DNA of 64,000 nucleotides from Streptomonospora mangrovi (lineage in GTDB: Bacteria; Actinomycetota; Actinomycetes; Streptosporangiales; Streptosporangiaceae). The stretch lies in the NCBI RefSeq assembly GCF_027604915.1, contig NZ_JAJAQC010000003.1, positions 1 through 64,000 on the forward strand, given 5' to 3'. This document shows, in pieces, positions 1-9,194 of the stretch. Position numbers and translations under genes: made by a program. Position 1 is the first letter of the stretch; every line of letters starts with the position of its first letter. The notes beneath the pieces were generated by a model, which was not told the DNA's origin, did no database searches, and was given only the letters and a program-made list of their open reading frames with translations.

Positions 1-6
1 GGTTGG

Positions 7-125
7 GTTTGCGGTGGTTATGGTGGGAGGGTCACACCCGGTCTCTTTCCGAACCCGGTCGTTAAGCCTCTTTGCGCTGATGGTACTGCCCTGTTGTGGG
101 GTGGGAGAGTAGGTTGCTGCCGCAA
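7..125 (+). rRNA. rrf: 5S ribosomal RNA
   Basis: The segment has the size and the conserved blocks of actinobacterial 5S rRNA, including a CCGAACCCGGTCGTTAAG-type stretch at about 51-67, GATGGTACTGC at about 79-89 and GTGGGAGAGTAGG near 102-114, with complementary ends. It forms the last part of an rRNA operon whose 16S and 23S genes would lie before the window. The ends are set by homology to known 5S genes and may be off by a few bases. Confidence 0.93.
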
Positions 126-135
126 TTCACTTAGT

Positions 136-171
136 GGGGGGATCCCGTTTCCGGGATCCCCCCTTTTTTTT
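136..171 (+). terminator. Intrinsic terminator of the rRNA operon
   Basis: A 12-bp perfect stem (136-147 with 152-163), a 4-nt loop and a run of eight T form a textbook rho-independent terminator about 10 nt after the 5S gene. It is the only hairpin in the window with a long T tract. Confidence 0.95.
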
Positions 172-548
172 GTGCCGTTTTCGGCGCTACGGGATCACCG
201 CATTCCACCGGCACCGGGGGAACCGCAGTTCTCTGGTCCGGGTTTTCGGGCGGCCGGAGGTGATGCGGTTGTTCGTCGGGCAGTTCCAGGCCGGCCCCAG
301 GGGTTGGTCCAGGATCCGGCTCCCGGCCACACAGGGTTATCCGGATCGTTGAATCGTCACTTTCTGTGGTGGATTGGCGACCCTTGTGATGCCGGCTGCA
401 CCATTCGCCGACTGTCCTCGTGGTAAGGCGGGCAGAGGGGGCGGGTATCGTGTTGAGCGGGCGTCAGCAACCTCCCCCGTAGCGCCGAACTTAACAAGTT
501 CGTGTTGAACGATTCGGCCTGTTCAGGCGTCTTATTCACGAGTGATGC
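172..548. other. Gene-free stretch between 5S terminator and PBP gene
   Basis: No convincing gene is present; the short open frames here lack coding-type third-position bias. GC content is lower than in the neighbouring genes, as expected for a promoter region. A perfect 15-bp inverted repeat (GAACTT-AAC-AAGTTC) lies at 487-501, about 48 bp before the PBP start, with a second GAAC...GTTC pair at about 507-524. Either could be a regulator site or part of a stress-type promoter. Confidence 0.5.
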
Positions 549-3500
549 ATGTCGGGCGATTCGAGAGTGCCAGGGGGCAGCCAACTGAGTGACAGCACCG
601 ACGGCGACGGTAAGAGCACACCGCGCCACCACACCGAAACGCCCGATGACGATGGTCGTACAACGGGGGAAGCCGCGCGCGGGCAAGGCCCCGCCGGGCG
701 CGATTCCGGCAAAGAGATCGACGACCGTGTGAGCAGACACGATGGTGCCTCGATGATGAACGAGAGTGACGACACCTCCCGGAAGAAGGACGACGACCTG
801 CCGCAGCAGCCCTCGGCCGACAAAGGGGAGGCCGCGGAGCGGCAGCGGGTCGACCGGCCGGTGGACGAGGCGGACGCCCAGGGGGCGACCGCCGGTTCGG
901 TGACCCCGGGAGAGCCCTCCGCATCCCCTGCGGCGGGTGAGCCCGCGGCCGGTCCCGCTTCCGGTTCCGCTGCTCGCGGCGACGGCGGCTCGCCTGCCGG
1001 GTCCGCCGACCCGGGGGAGCCCGCCGACCCGGCGGACCCCGCGAAGCCCGGGGAGCCCGCCGCCGGCGGCGACGAGGCCGCCGGTGCGGCCGCCGCCTCC
1101 GCTGCCGGGGCCAGCGCCTTCAAGGACAGCGGCAGCTTCTTCCGCGACCGGGTGGCCCGTAGTCTCGCCGAGCAGGGATTCGACCTGGGGACGGACCGCG
1201 GCGCCTGGAAGGCCCCCTCCGCCGACGACGACGCGGAGCAGCCCGCCGCCGGGCGGCAGGCGTCCCCCAACGCGGACGACGCCGCTGCCGGGACCGCCGC
1301 CTCCTCCTACGTCGAGGAGGAGCCCGGCGCGCGCAAGCCGTTCGCCGCCGGATCCGACGACGACGCCGGTTCGGCGAGCGAGCCCCGGCGGTCGGAGACC
1401 GGCCCGGCGGAGAAGGCCGGTACCGACAAGGGCGCCGAGACGGTCGAGGCCCCCCTCGCCCCCGAGCTGCCGGGCCCCAGCGCCTCGGCGCCGGGCGAGC
1501 CGGACGCGGCCTCCTCTTCCGCTTCCACCCCCACCGCCGACTCCGCCTCGGGCGCCCGGGGCCCCTCGGCCGCCGCCGCTGCGGCAGCCGGTGCCGCCGG
1601 GGGCGCCGCCGCCGGAGCCGCCGAGGCCCCCGCCTCCTCCACCTCCCCGGACGACTCGGCCGCCGCCTCGGCAGCGCGCTCCGAAGGCTTCGGCGCCGAC
1701 ACCCAGCCCCAGCGCCGCACCCCCTCCTTCCAGCCCCCGGAGGAGCCGGCGAGCGGGTCGCCGTACCTCACCGGCGGTGCCGGCGGTTCCGGCGGCGCGT
1801 CCGGCGAGGGCGCCGAGAAGCCCGCGGACGCCTCCGCCCCCACCGGTCCCTCCACCTCCTCCACTCCCTCCGGCGGAGCCCCGACCGAGCCGCCCAAGCG
1901 CTCCAGCGTCGCCGACGCCTTCAAGCCGTGGCCGGGCGCCCGCAACGCGGGCGGTGCGGCCGGTGCGGCGGGCGTCGCCGGTGCCGCGGCGGTCGGCGGT
2001 GCCGCCTCCGCAGGCCAGGGCGGCGGCGCGGGCCTGCCTCCCACCGGCGGTTCCGGCGGCGCAGGCACGCCCGGCGGCCCCGGTGACGGCCCCACGGGCG
2101 GCCCCGGCGGTGCCGACGGTCCCGGCGACCGCCCGCACTCCGCCCGCGCGGGCGCCCGCGGCGCGCCGCGCGGCCCCGGGCGCGGTCCGGGCCGGCCCAA
2201 GGGCGCCAAGAAGCGCGGCAACGAGCTGAAGCCCAAGAAGCCGCTGTGGTGGCGGATCACCCGCGCGGGCCTGGTGTCCGTCGGGCTGATGGCCCTGCTC
2301 GTGCTGGGCGGCTTCGGGATCGCCTACGCGACCATCCCGGTGCCTGACGTGGCCAAGCAGGAGGCCGTCGACCAGGGCTCGACGTTCTACTACGCCGACG
2401 GCGAGACCCAGTTCGCCGAGCGCGGCGTCGACCGCGACCCGGTGGACTACGACCAGATCCCCATGCACGTCCAGGACGCGGTCATCTCCGCCGAGGACCG
2501 CGACTACTGGACCTCGCCCGGCGTCTCCCTCACCGGCACCATCCGCGCCGTGTGGTTCACCGTCACCGGCCAGCAGGTGCAGGGCGGCTCCACCATCACC
2601 CAGCAGTTCGTCCGCAACTACTTCGAGGGCGTCAGCCGCGACCAGACGATCTCCCGCAAGCTCCAGGAGATCATCATCGCGCTGAAGGTCGACCAGTCCC
2701 CGGACATGGACAAGAAGTGGGTGATGGAGCAGTACCTCAACACCATCTACTACGGCCGCAACGCCTACGGCATCCAGTCCGCCGCCCAGGCGTACTACCA
2801 CAAGGACGTCGGCGAGCTGACCGCCGCCGAGGCCGCGTTCCTGGCGGCGGCGATCCAGCAGCCCACCCTCTACGGCCAGGCCGACAGCAACACCACGCCC
2901 GAGATGGAGGAGCGCTGGCAGTACGTCGTCGACGGGATGATCGAGACGGGCTCCATCAGCGCGGCCGAGGCCGAGGAGATGGAGTTCCCCGAGCCCAAGG
3001 CGCAGCGCCCCGCCAACAGCACCGACCTGAGCGGGTACAAGGGCTACATGCTCCAGCAGGCCATCAAGGAGCTGGAGGACCTGGGCTACACCGAGGACAA
3101 CATCAACCGCGGCGGCTACCGGATCGTCACGACGTTCGACCAGGACCTGATGGAGGCCGCGCAGGAGGCCGTGGAGCAGTCGGTCGACGTCGACTCGATG
3201 CCCGAGGGCGTCCAGGCCGGCCTGACCGCCATCGACCCCGCCACGGGTGAGGTCGTGGGGTTCTACGGCGGCAAGGACTACATGGAGAACCAGTACGACA
3301 GCGCGTTCAACGGCTCGGCGCAGGCCGGGTCGTCGTTCAAGCCCTACGTGCTGGCCACCGCCCTGGAGAACGGCTACAGCCTGAACAGCGTGGTGGACGG
3401 AAGCTCGCCGATCACGGTGGCGGGCAGCTCCATCGCCAACTACGGCGACGCCAGCTACGGCCCGATGACCCTGGTCGACGCCACCCGGGAGTCGCTGAAC

Positions 3501-4316
3501 ACCGGATACGTGCAGCTCGCGCAGGAGGTCGGGGTGGACAACGTCCGCCAGACCGCCTACGACCTCGGCATCCCCGAGAGCATGATCAAGGACGACCAGG
3601 TCGTGCCGACCATCGCGCTCGGTGTCACCAACGTGCGCCCGATCGACCAGGCCAGCGGGTTCGGCACCTTCGCCAACGGCGGGGAGCACATCGAGGCCCA
3701 CGTGGTGCGCGAGATCGTCAACAAGGACGGCGAGAACGAGCGGCCCGAGCCCGAGCGCACCCAGGCGGTGAGCGAGGAGACCGCCGCCAACGTCAGCTAC
3801 GCGCTCCAGCAGGTCGTCACCGGCGGCACCGGCACCTCGGCCGCGCTGCCCGACGGGCGGCCGGTGGCGGGCAAGACCGGCACCACCGACAACTACGTGG
3901 CCGCCTGGTTCGCGGGCTACACCCCGCAGTTGTCCACGGCGGTGGGCGTGTACAACGGCAACAACCAGCCGTTCTCGATGCCCGGCTGGGGGTCGCTGAC
4001 CGGTGGTTCGCTGCCGGCGACGATCTGGCGCAACTTCATGACCCAGGCCATGGAGGGCAAGGACGTCAAGGAGTTCCCGCCGCCCGACTACGGCGGCGAG
4101 GTCCACGACCTCGCGCCGGACGTGCCCACCCCGGACCCGGGGCAGTCGGCGCCGCCGTCCCCGGTGGAGCAGGAGGCCCGGCCCGAGGAGACCCAGCCGG
4201 TCGAGCCGCCGGCGCCCGAGGTGCCCGACACCTCGGAGCCGCCGCCGGACCCCGGGTTCACGCCGCCGTTCACCCCGCCGGCGGGGCCGAGCACGCAGGA
4301 ACCGCCGCCGGAGTAG
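549..4316 (+). CDS. Class A penicillin-binding protein (bifunctional transglycosylase/transpeptidase)
   Basis: This is a 1255-residue peptidoglycan synthase that polymerises lipid II and cross-links the strands outside the membrane. Residues 1 to about 565 are a low-complexity arm rich in Ala, Gly, Pro, Ser and Asp. One membrane segment follows at about 570-595. The GT51 domain has the catalytic Glu in AEDRDYW (E649) and GGSTITQQ near 679. The transpeptidase domain has SSFK (S928, K931), SLN and KTGTT (K1109). A Pro-rich tail ends the protein. Family members of this type are usually 700-850 residues, so the excess is almost all in the cytoplasmic arm. No strong ribosome site precedes ATG 549; an ATG pair near 753 is an alternative start. 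It is monocistronic and follows the rRNA operon. Confidence 0.93.
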   Translation: MSGDSRVPGGSQLSDSTDGDGKSTPRHHTETPDDDGRTTGEAARGQGPAGRDSGKEIDDRVSRHDGASMMNESDDTSRKKDDDLPQQPSADKGEAAERQRVDRPVDEADAQGATAGSVTPGEPSASPAAGEPAAGPASGSAARGDGGSPAGSADPGEPADPADPAKPGEPAAGGDEAAGAAAASAAGASAFKDSGSFFRDRVARSLAEQGFDLGTDRGAWKAPSADDDAEQPAAGRQASPNADDAAAGTAASSYVEEEPGARKPFAAGSDDDAGSASEPRRSETGPAEKAGTDKGAETVEAPLAPELPGPSASAPGEPDAASSSASTPTADSASGARGPSAAAAAAAGAAGGAAAGAAEAPASSTSPDDSAAASAARSEGFGADTQPQRRTPSFQPPEEPASGSPYLTGGAGGSGGASGEGAEKPADASAPTGPSTSSTPSGGAPTEPPKRSSVADAFKPWPGARNAGGAAGAAGVAGAAAVGGAASAGQGGGAGLPPTGGSGGAGTPGGPGDGPTGGPGGADGPGDRPHSARAGARGAPRGPGRGPGRPKGAKKRGNELKPKKPLWWRITRAGLVSVGLMALLVLGGFGIAYATIPVPDVAKQEAVDQGSTFYYADGETQFAERGVDRDPVDYDQIPMHVQDAVISAEDRDYWTSPGVSLTGTIRAVWFTVTGQQVQGGSTITQQFVRNYFEGVSRDQTISRKLQEIIIALKVDQSPDMDKKWVMEQYLNTIYYGRNAYGIQSAAQAYYHKDVGELTAAEAAFLAAAIQQPTLYGQADSNTTPEMEERWQYVVDGMIETGSISAAEAEEMEFPEPKAQRPANSTDLSGYKGYMLQQAIKELEDLGYTEDNINRGGYRIVTTFDQDLMEAAQEAVEQSVDVDSMPEGVQAGLTAIDPATGEVVGFYGGKDYMENQYDSAFNGSAQAGSSFKPYVLATALENGYSLNSVVDGSSPITVAGSSIANYGDASYGPMTLVDATRESLNTGYVQLAQEVGVDNVRQTAYDLGIPESMIKDDQVVPTIALGVTNVRPIDQASGFGTFANGGEHIEAHVVREIVNKDGENERPEPERTQAVSEETAANVSYALQQVVTGGTGTSAALPDGRPVAGKTGTTDNYVAAWFAGYTPQLSTAVGVYNGNNQPFSMPGWGSLTGGSLPATIWRNFMTQAMEGKDVKEFPPPDYGGEVHDLAPDVPTPDPGQSAPPSPVEQEARPEETQPVEPPAPEVPDTSEPPPDPGFTPPFTPPAGPSTQEPPPE

Positions 4317-4385
4317 CGCCGGCCCGGCCTGCCCGGCCCGGTGCGGCTCCGGCCGCGCGCGTGCCGGGCCCCGGTCCCGGACCGC

Positions 4386-4423
4386 CCGACGCCCGGTCCC
4401 CGTTCGCGGGGGCCGGGCGTCGG
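4386..4423 (+). terminator. GC-rich hairpin after the PBP gene
   Basis: A 16-bp stem (one G-T pair) with a 6-nt GTTCGC loop lies 70 nt after the PBP stop. There is no T run, only GTTTCC, as is common for terminators in high-GC actinobacteria. It sits between two convergent transcription units and may act in both directions. Confidence 0.65.
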
Positions 4424-4579
4424 CGTTTCCGGGGAGGGGGCCAGGGATAGGGGATCCGGGCCGATGGCGGCGTGGGGCGGCGGCGGCCGCGAGGGTAACG
4501 GGAAGCGCTTTCCGCCCGGCGGGGCGGACAGTGGGGGCGGACGGGGGCGCGCGACGGGGCGCGGTCCCCGCCAACCGGC

Positions 4580-5788
4580 CTAGCGGACCAGGGCCGTGCA
4601 GCCGCAGGTCGCGGGCGCGGAAAACGCGGGCGCGGCAGGCGCGGCGGCCTCCTCCGGCGGCGCGGTGAACACCTGGGCGCCGGGGGTGGAGCCGGACAGG
4701 GCGTCGGTGGCGAGGATGACGGCGGCCGAGGTCCAGGTACTGCGCTCCACCGGCCAGCGGACGTCCTCGGCGAACTGGTAGCCGGTCCAGTAGGCGCCGT
4801 CGTCCGCGTCGCGCAGGTGCTGCATGTCGGCGAGCAGCGCGGCGGCGCGGTCGGTGTCGCCGACGGCGGCCAGGGCCAGGACGAGTTCGCAGGTCTCGGC
4901 GCCGGTCACCCACGGCTGGTCGCTGACGCAGCGGATGCCCAGGCCCGGCACCACGAACGTGTCCCAGCGCTCGGCCAGGCGCCGCCGGGCGGCCTCGCCG
5001 CGCACCGCGCCGCCGATGATGGGGTAGTACCAGTCCATCGAGTAGCGGGAGCGGTCGGCGAAGACCGACTCGTGCTCGGCGACGAGGTGGCCCAGCCGGG
5101 CGGCGGCCAGCTCCCACTCCGGCTGCGGGTCGCCCAGGCGCTCGCCCAGCGCGGCGCCGCAGCGCAGGCCGTGCTGGATGCTGGCGCAGGCGGTGAGCAG
5201 GGCGTGGTCCCCGGCGCGGCCGGAGGCGTCGCGCGCCCAGCGGATCTCGCCGCGCTCGGTGCGCAGCCCCAGCGCGAACTCCATGCCGGCGCGCACGGTG
5301 GGCCACACGGCGGCGGCGAAGGCGTCGTCTCCGGTGACGAGCAGGTGGTGCCACAGGCCCACCGCCGGGTAGGCCGCGTGGTTGGCCTCGCGCAGCGGGC
5401 TGGCGGGGGCGTTCTGGCGGAGCTTGGCCGGCCAGGAGCCGTCGGGCAGTTGCACCGTGCCCAGCCAGGTGTAGGCGCGGCGGGCGGCGTCGGTGTGCCC
5501 GGTGGCGGTGAGCGCCATGGCGCACTCGACGTGGTCCCAGACGTCGGTGTGGCCGCCGGGGAACCACGGGATGGCGCCGTCGGGCCGCTGGGCGCTCAGC
5601 AGGTAGCCGGCCGAGGCCAGGACGTCGGCGGCGGTGAGCACCCCGGGCAGCTCGGGTACCGCGTGGGCACCGGAGCGGGCGCCGGAGCGGTCATGGGCGT
5701 GGTCGGGGGCACGGTCATGGGCGCGGTCGCGGTGCGCGGGCGGTGCGGGGGAGCCGGTCGGCTGCGGGTGCGGTCCGGTGCGGCTCAT
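4580..5788 (-). CDS. Prenyltransferase/terpene-cyclase-like alpha/alpha-toroid protein
   Basis: The 402-residue protein is built from helical repeats with motifs such as QRPDGAIPWFPGG, QLPDGSWPAKL and GVLTAADV. These resemble the alpha/alpha-toroid fold of squalene cyclases, prenyltransferase beta chains and some glucan hydrolases. No DxDD cyclase motif is obvious, so the substrate is unknown. The first ~45 residues are His/Asp/Arg-rich, and the protein ends in a short Cys-containing tail (TCGCTALVR). Its ATG shares an ATGA overlap with the stop of the upstream methyltransferase gene, so the two are translated in tandem. The operon of GT4 glycosyltransferase, methyltransferase and this protein suggests joint modification of a glycosylated or lipid-like molecule. 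This is inference. Confidence 0.8.
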   Translation of the reverse strand: MSRTGPHPQPTGSPAPPAHRDRAHDRAPDHAHDRSGARSGAHAVPELPGVLTAADVLASAGYLLSAQRPDGAIPWFPGGHTDVWDHVECAMALTATGHTDAARRAYTWLGTVQLPDGSWPAKLRQNAPASPLREANHAAYPAVGLWHHLLVTGDDAFAAAVWPTVRAGMEFALGLRTERGEIRWARDASGRAGDHALLTACASIQHGLRCGAALGERLGDPQPEWELAAARLGHLVAEHESVFADRSRYSMDWYYPIIGGAVRGEAARRRLAERWDTFVVPGLGIRCVSDQPWVTGAETCELVLALAAVGDTDRAAALLADMQHLRDADDGAYWTGYQFAEDVRWPVERSTWTSAAVILATDALSGSTPGAQVFTAPPEEAAAPAAPAFSAPATCGCTALVR

Positions 5789-6519
5789 CCGCGGCGCCCG
5801 GCGCCGGCGAGGGGCTTGCGCACGTAGACCACGACGCTCTTGCCGATGGCGGGGTTGAGGAGGCGCTCGGCGGTGCGGGTGAGCGCGGGCGCGCGCATCA
5901 TGTCCCAGACGAGCAGGCGGTGGTAGGCGACGGCCAGCGGGTGGTCGTCGTTGGAGGGCCCCACGGCGCACTTGATCCACCAGTAGGGGGCGTGCAGGGC
6001 GTGGGCGTGGTGGTGGGGGCCGACGGCGAACCCGGCGGCCTTGAGCTTGGCCTCCAGTTCGGCGCGGGTGTAGATGCGGATGTGGCCGCCCTCGTTGGTG
6101 TGGTACTCCTCCGACAGCGCCCAGCACAGCCGCTCGGGCAGCCAACTGGGCACGGTGACGGCGGCGATGCCGCCCGGGCGCAGCACCCGGTACAGCTCGG
6201 CCATGGCGGCGGTGTCGTGGGGGATGTGCTCGAAGATCTCGGCGGCGATGACGCGGTCGAAGGCGCCGTCGTCGAAGGGCATGGCCAGGGCGTCGCCCTT
6301 GACGGTCTCGGCGGTGGCGTCGGCGGGGGCCTCGCCCTCGGCGCGCATGGCCGCGAACATGTCGGCGACGGCGGCGAGGTCGTTCTCGTTCTGGTCGAAG
6401 GCCACGATGTCGGCGCCGCGCCGGTAGACCTCGAAGGCGTGCCGGCCGCCGCCGCAGCCGAGGTCGAGGACCCGGTGGCCGGGGCCGACGGGCAGCAGGG
6501 TGAAGTCGACGGTGATCAG
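5785..6519 (-). CDS. Class I SAM-dependent methyltransferase with a CTG start
   Basis: The 244-residue protein has motif I as LDLGCGGGRHAFE (about residues 18-30), an acidic residue after the next strand (VAFDQN), and DRVIAAEIFEHI and RVLRPGG, so it should bind S-adenosylmethionine. The acceptor is unknown. No ATG, GTG or TTG occurs in frame between the end of the preceding GT4 gene and motif I. A good ribosome site (AAGGAG, 6526-6531) stands 6 nt before CTG 6519-6517, and that CTG forms a CTGA overlap with the GT4 stop, mirroring the ATGA overlap at its own 3' end. I therefore choose CTG; ATC one codon later is the only near alternative. Second gene of a three-gene operon. Confidence 0.85.
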   Translation of the reverse strand: MITVDFTLLPVGPGHRVLDLGCGGGRHAFEVYRRGADIVAFDQNENDLAAVADMFAAMRAEGEAPADATAETVKGDALAMPFDDGAFDRVIAAEIFEHIPHDTAAMAELYRVLRPGGIAAVTVPSWLPERLCWALSEEYHTNEGGHIRIYTRAELEAKLKAAGFAVGPHHHAHALHAPYWWIKCAVGPSNDDHPLAVAYHRLLVWDMMRAPALTRTAERLLNPAIGKSVVVYVRKPLAGAGRRG

Positions 6520-7817
6520 TGCTGGCTCCTTGGGTTCGTGCCGGTCACGGTCGGGGTCCGCCGGCGCGGCGCGGCGGCGATGGCGGCGGCGTACTGGCGG
6601 GCGGTGGACTCGGCGACCGCGCGCCAGGTGAAGCGCTCCTGGACGCGGCGCCAGGCGGCCTCGCCCATGGCCGCGCGGCGGTCGGGGGAGTCGAGCAGGT
6701 CGGCGATGGTGGCGGCCAGCTCCTCGGGGTCGCCGGGGGTGGTGAGGCGGGCGGCCTCGCCGTCGGGGCCCACGACCTCGGGGATGGCGCCGGCGCGGCT
6801 GGCGACCAGGGGGGTGCCGCAGGCCATGGCCTCCACGGCGGGCAGGGAGAAGCCCTCGTAGAAGGACGGGACGACGGCGACCTCGGCCTCGGCGAGCAGA
6901 CGGGCCAGGGCGGTGTCGTCGATGCCGCTGACGAAGGTGACCCGGTCGCGCAGGCTCAGTTCGTCCACCAGGCGCTCGGTGGGGCCGCCGGGGGTGGGGC
7001 GGCTGACCACGGTCAGGGTGACGTCGCGCTCGGTGGCGAGCTTGGCGGTGGCGCGCAGCAGGGTGGCCACGCCCTTGAGTGGGCTGTCGGCGCTGGCGAC
7101 GCAGACGAGCCGGCCGGGCACGCGGGGGGTGTCGGCGTGGGGGCGGAAGTAGCGGGTGTCGACGCCCAGGGGGACGATCTCGACGGCGGAGCGGCGCACG
7201 CCGAACTCGCGGACGATGTCGTCGGCCGAGGAGCGCGAGGGCACCAGGATGGGCCGCACGCGGCGGGCGACGCGGCCCTGCATGCCCACGAAGCTGTACC
7301 AGCGGCGCTTGGAGATGCGCTGCCAGCCGGTGGCCTGCTCGACCTCGATGCGCCGGTCCACGGTGATGGGGTGGTGGATGGTGGTGACCAGGGGCAGGCC
7401 GGCGGCGGGGATGCCGAGTTGGCCGTAGCCCAGGGTCTGGTTGTCGTGGACGACGTCGAACTCGGCGGCGCGGCGGCGGAGTTCGCGCAGCGCCCGCAGC
7501 GAGAAGGTGAGGGGTTCGGGGAAGCCGGCGGTCCACATGGTGGCGACCTCCAGCGCGTCGATCCAGTCGCGCCACTGCCGCAGGGGCGGGGTGGTGAAGG
7601 GCGCCTCGTCGTTGTAGAGGTCGAGGCTGGGGACCTTGTCCAGGATCACGCCCGGGTCGAGTTCGGGGTAGGGCTGGCCGGAGAACACGGTGACGCGGTG
7701 GCCCAGCGCGGCCAGTTCGCGGGAGAGGTGGCGGACGTAGACGCCCTGGCCGCCGCAGTGCGGCTTGCTGCGGTAGGACAGGAGGGCGACGCGCAGGGGG
7801 CGGTCGGTGTGCGGCAT
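6516..7817 (-). CDS. GT4-family glycosyltransferase
   Basis: This 433-residue GT-B enzyme has the N-terminal acceptor domain start RVALLSYRSKPHCGGQGVY and the C-terminal donor-site motif EAMACGTPLVASRAGAIPEVVG that holds the conserved Glu of family GT4 retaining transferases. It probably transfers a sugar from a nucleotide- or lipid-linked donor in the cytosol; the acceptor cannot be told. It is the first gene of an operon with a methyltransferase and a toroid protein, and its stop TGA overlaps the next start. A -10-like TAACAT on the minus strand at 8023-8018 could be part of its promoter, about 200 bp upstream. Confidence 0.9.
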   Translation of the reverse strand: MPHTDRPLRVALLSYRSKPHCGGQGVYVRHLSRELAALGHRVTVFSGQPYPELDPGVILDKVPSLDLYNDEAPFTTPPLRQWRDWIDALEVATMWTAGFPEPLTFSLRALRELRRRAAEFDVVHDNQTLGYGQLGIPAAGLPLVTTIHHPITVDRRIEVEQATGWQRISKRRWYSFVGMQGRVARRVRPILVPSRSSADDIVREFGVRRSAVEIVPLGVDTRYFRPHADTPRVPGRLVCVASADSPLKGVATLLRATAKLATERDVTLTVVSRPTPGGPTERLVDELSLRDRVTFVSGIDDTALARLLAEAEVAVVPSFYEGFSLPAVEAMACGTPLVASRAGAIPEVVGPDGEAARLTTPGDPEELAATIADLLDSPDRRAAMGEAAWRRVQERFTWRAVAESTARQYAAAIAAAPRRRTPTVTGTNPRSQH

Positions 7818-8165
7818 GTATCTACCCCATCGGCTGCGGTGTGGCGGGTGGCTGCGAGGTGTGCGGCTGCCCGTGGGCGGGGAGGGCGGAGCGGGCGCGG
7901 TGAGGCGGGTCCCTCGGGCAGGGTCACGGATTCACCTCGTTCGTCGCTCGCGCGGTGGCCGCCGCTGGTCGCCGGGGGCGTGACCGCGCCGCCGAGCCGG
8001 GTGGTGTGCGCGCCCGCATGTTACCGCCCAGTCAGTTTAGTGCGTGACCTTTGCCCCGTGGTGTGTGCTTCCTTCCAGGATGGTCGGTGGCCGCCGCGCG
8101 GCGGGCGGCGGGGTGGGTGCGGGGCGCGGGCCGGGGTCGGGGCCGGGTCGGGGGGACGCGTGGGC
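7818..8165. other. Gene-free stretch between GT4 operon and MBL gene
   Basis: The interval holds the presumed promoter of the GT4 operon. A -10-like TAACAT lies at 8018-8023 (minus strand), next to an AT-richer segment with CAGTCAGTTTAG at 8029-8040 that could be a regulator site. The rest is GC-rich, and the open frames lack protein-like composition. Confidence 0.4.
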
Positions 8166-9194
8166 TCAGGGAGCGGGCGCCGGTCCGGGCGCCGGCGCGG
8201 GCGCGGTCCAGCCGGCCGCGCCGCCGGGCGCGGGCGTGCGGCGGGCGCGGCCCCGGCGCTCCAGGGTGCGCAGGTGGGCGGCGGTCTCGGCGGCGGCCAT
8301 GCGGCGGGCGGTCGCGCCCATGTCGGCCCACGGGCGCGCCCAGGGCAGGCGGGCGCTGAGGTCCCAGAGGGTGGCGGGGCGGGCGTTCAGGAGCGCGGCG
8401 AGCCGTTCGAGCTTGTCCTCGTGGTGGGCGGCGATCTCGCCGGCGCGGGCGGCCGGTCCGCTGAAGCGGTGCTCGTGCGCGGGCAGGGCACGGGTGGCGG
8501 GCACGGCGGCCAGCCCGGTGAGGGAGCCCAGGTAGGTCGTGAGCGGGTCCTCGTCGGTGTCGAGGGTGTAGAGGCCCAGGTGGGGGGTGATGCGGGGCAG
8601 CACGTGGTCGCCGGTGAAGAGCACGTCGGCGTCCTCCAGGTGCAGGCAGATGTGGCCGGGGCTGTGGCCCGGGGTCCACACGGCGCGCAGCTTGCGCCGG
8701 GCCAGGTCGAGGAGGTCGCCGTCGGCGAGTTCGCGGTCGGGCGGCTCGGGCGCCGCCATGCGGGGCGGGTCGGCGCGCAGGCGGGCGACCTCCTCGGGCG
8801 AGGCGCCGGCCTCGGCCAGTCGGTCGGCCTGGAGGTCGCGGTGCTCCTCGGGGGTGTGGGCGCGCAGGCGGCGCACGAGCGCCGCGTCGGCCTCGTGCAG
8901 GGCGACCCAGGCGCCCGAGGCTTCGCGCACCCGACCGGCCAGGCCGGAGTGGTCGGGGTGGAAGTGGGTGAGGACGACGCCGCGGACCTCGGCGACACCG
9001 GTGCCGATGGCGGCCAGCCCCTCGGTGAGGGCGCGCCAGGCGTCCTCGTGCGGCCAGCCGGCGTCGACCAGGACCGGGCCGCGGGGGTCCTCCACGACGT
9101 AGACGAGCGTGTAGCCCAGCGGGTTGCCCGGGATGGGCACCGGCACGCTCCACAGGCCCTCGCCCAGGTCCTCCACCGGTGGTGTCGCGCGCAC
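8166..9194 (-). CDS. MBL-fold metallo-hydrolase
   Basis: The 342-residue protein has the metallo-beta-lactamase metal motif THFHPDHSG (about residue 90) and further ligands in TPGHSPGH, FTGDHVLP and LPAHEH, so it should bind two metal ions. The closest functional types are glyoxalase II-like or lactonase-like hydrolases; the substrate is unknown. I place the start at GTG 9194, preceded by GAAAGGGG at a normal distance, rather than at upstream in-frame starts whose sequence is not protein-like. The C-terminus is Pro/Ala-rich. It is divergent from a TetR gene and may be its target, since a palindrome overlaps its promoter. Confidence 0.88.
   Translation of the reverse strand: MRATPPVEDLGEGLWSVPVPIPGNPLGYTLVYVVEDPRGPVLVDAGWPHEDAWRALTEGLAAIGTGVAEVRGVVLTHFHPDHSGLAGRVREASGAWVALHEADAALVRRLRAHTPEEHRDLQADRLAEAGASPEEVARLRADPPRMAAPEPPDRELADGDLLDLARRKLRAVWTPGHSPGHICLHLEDADVLFTGDHVLPRITPHLGLYTLDTDEDPLTTYLGSLTGLAAVPATRALPAHEHRFSGPAARAGEIAAHHEDKLERLAALLNARPATLWDLSARLPWARPWADMGATARRMAAAETAAHLRTLERRGRARRTPAPGGAAGWTAPAPAPGPAPAP

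Noticed and set aside
357-5567. A 1736-residue open frame on the minus strand opposite the PBP gene
   Set aside because: It is the Arg/Gly/Val-rich complement frame expected opposite a very GC-rich gene. The PBP domains on the plus strand are unmistakable.
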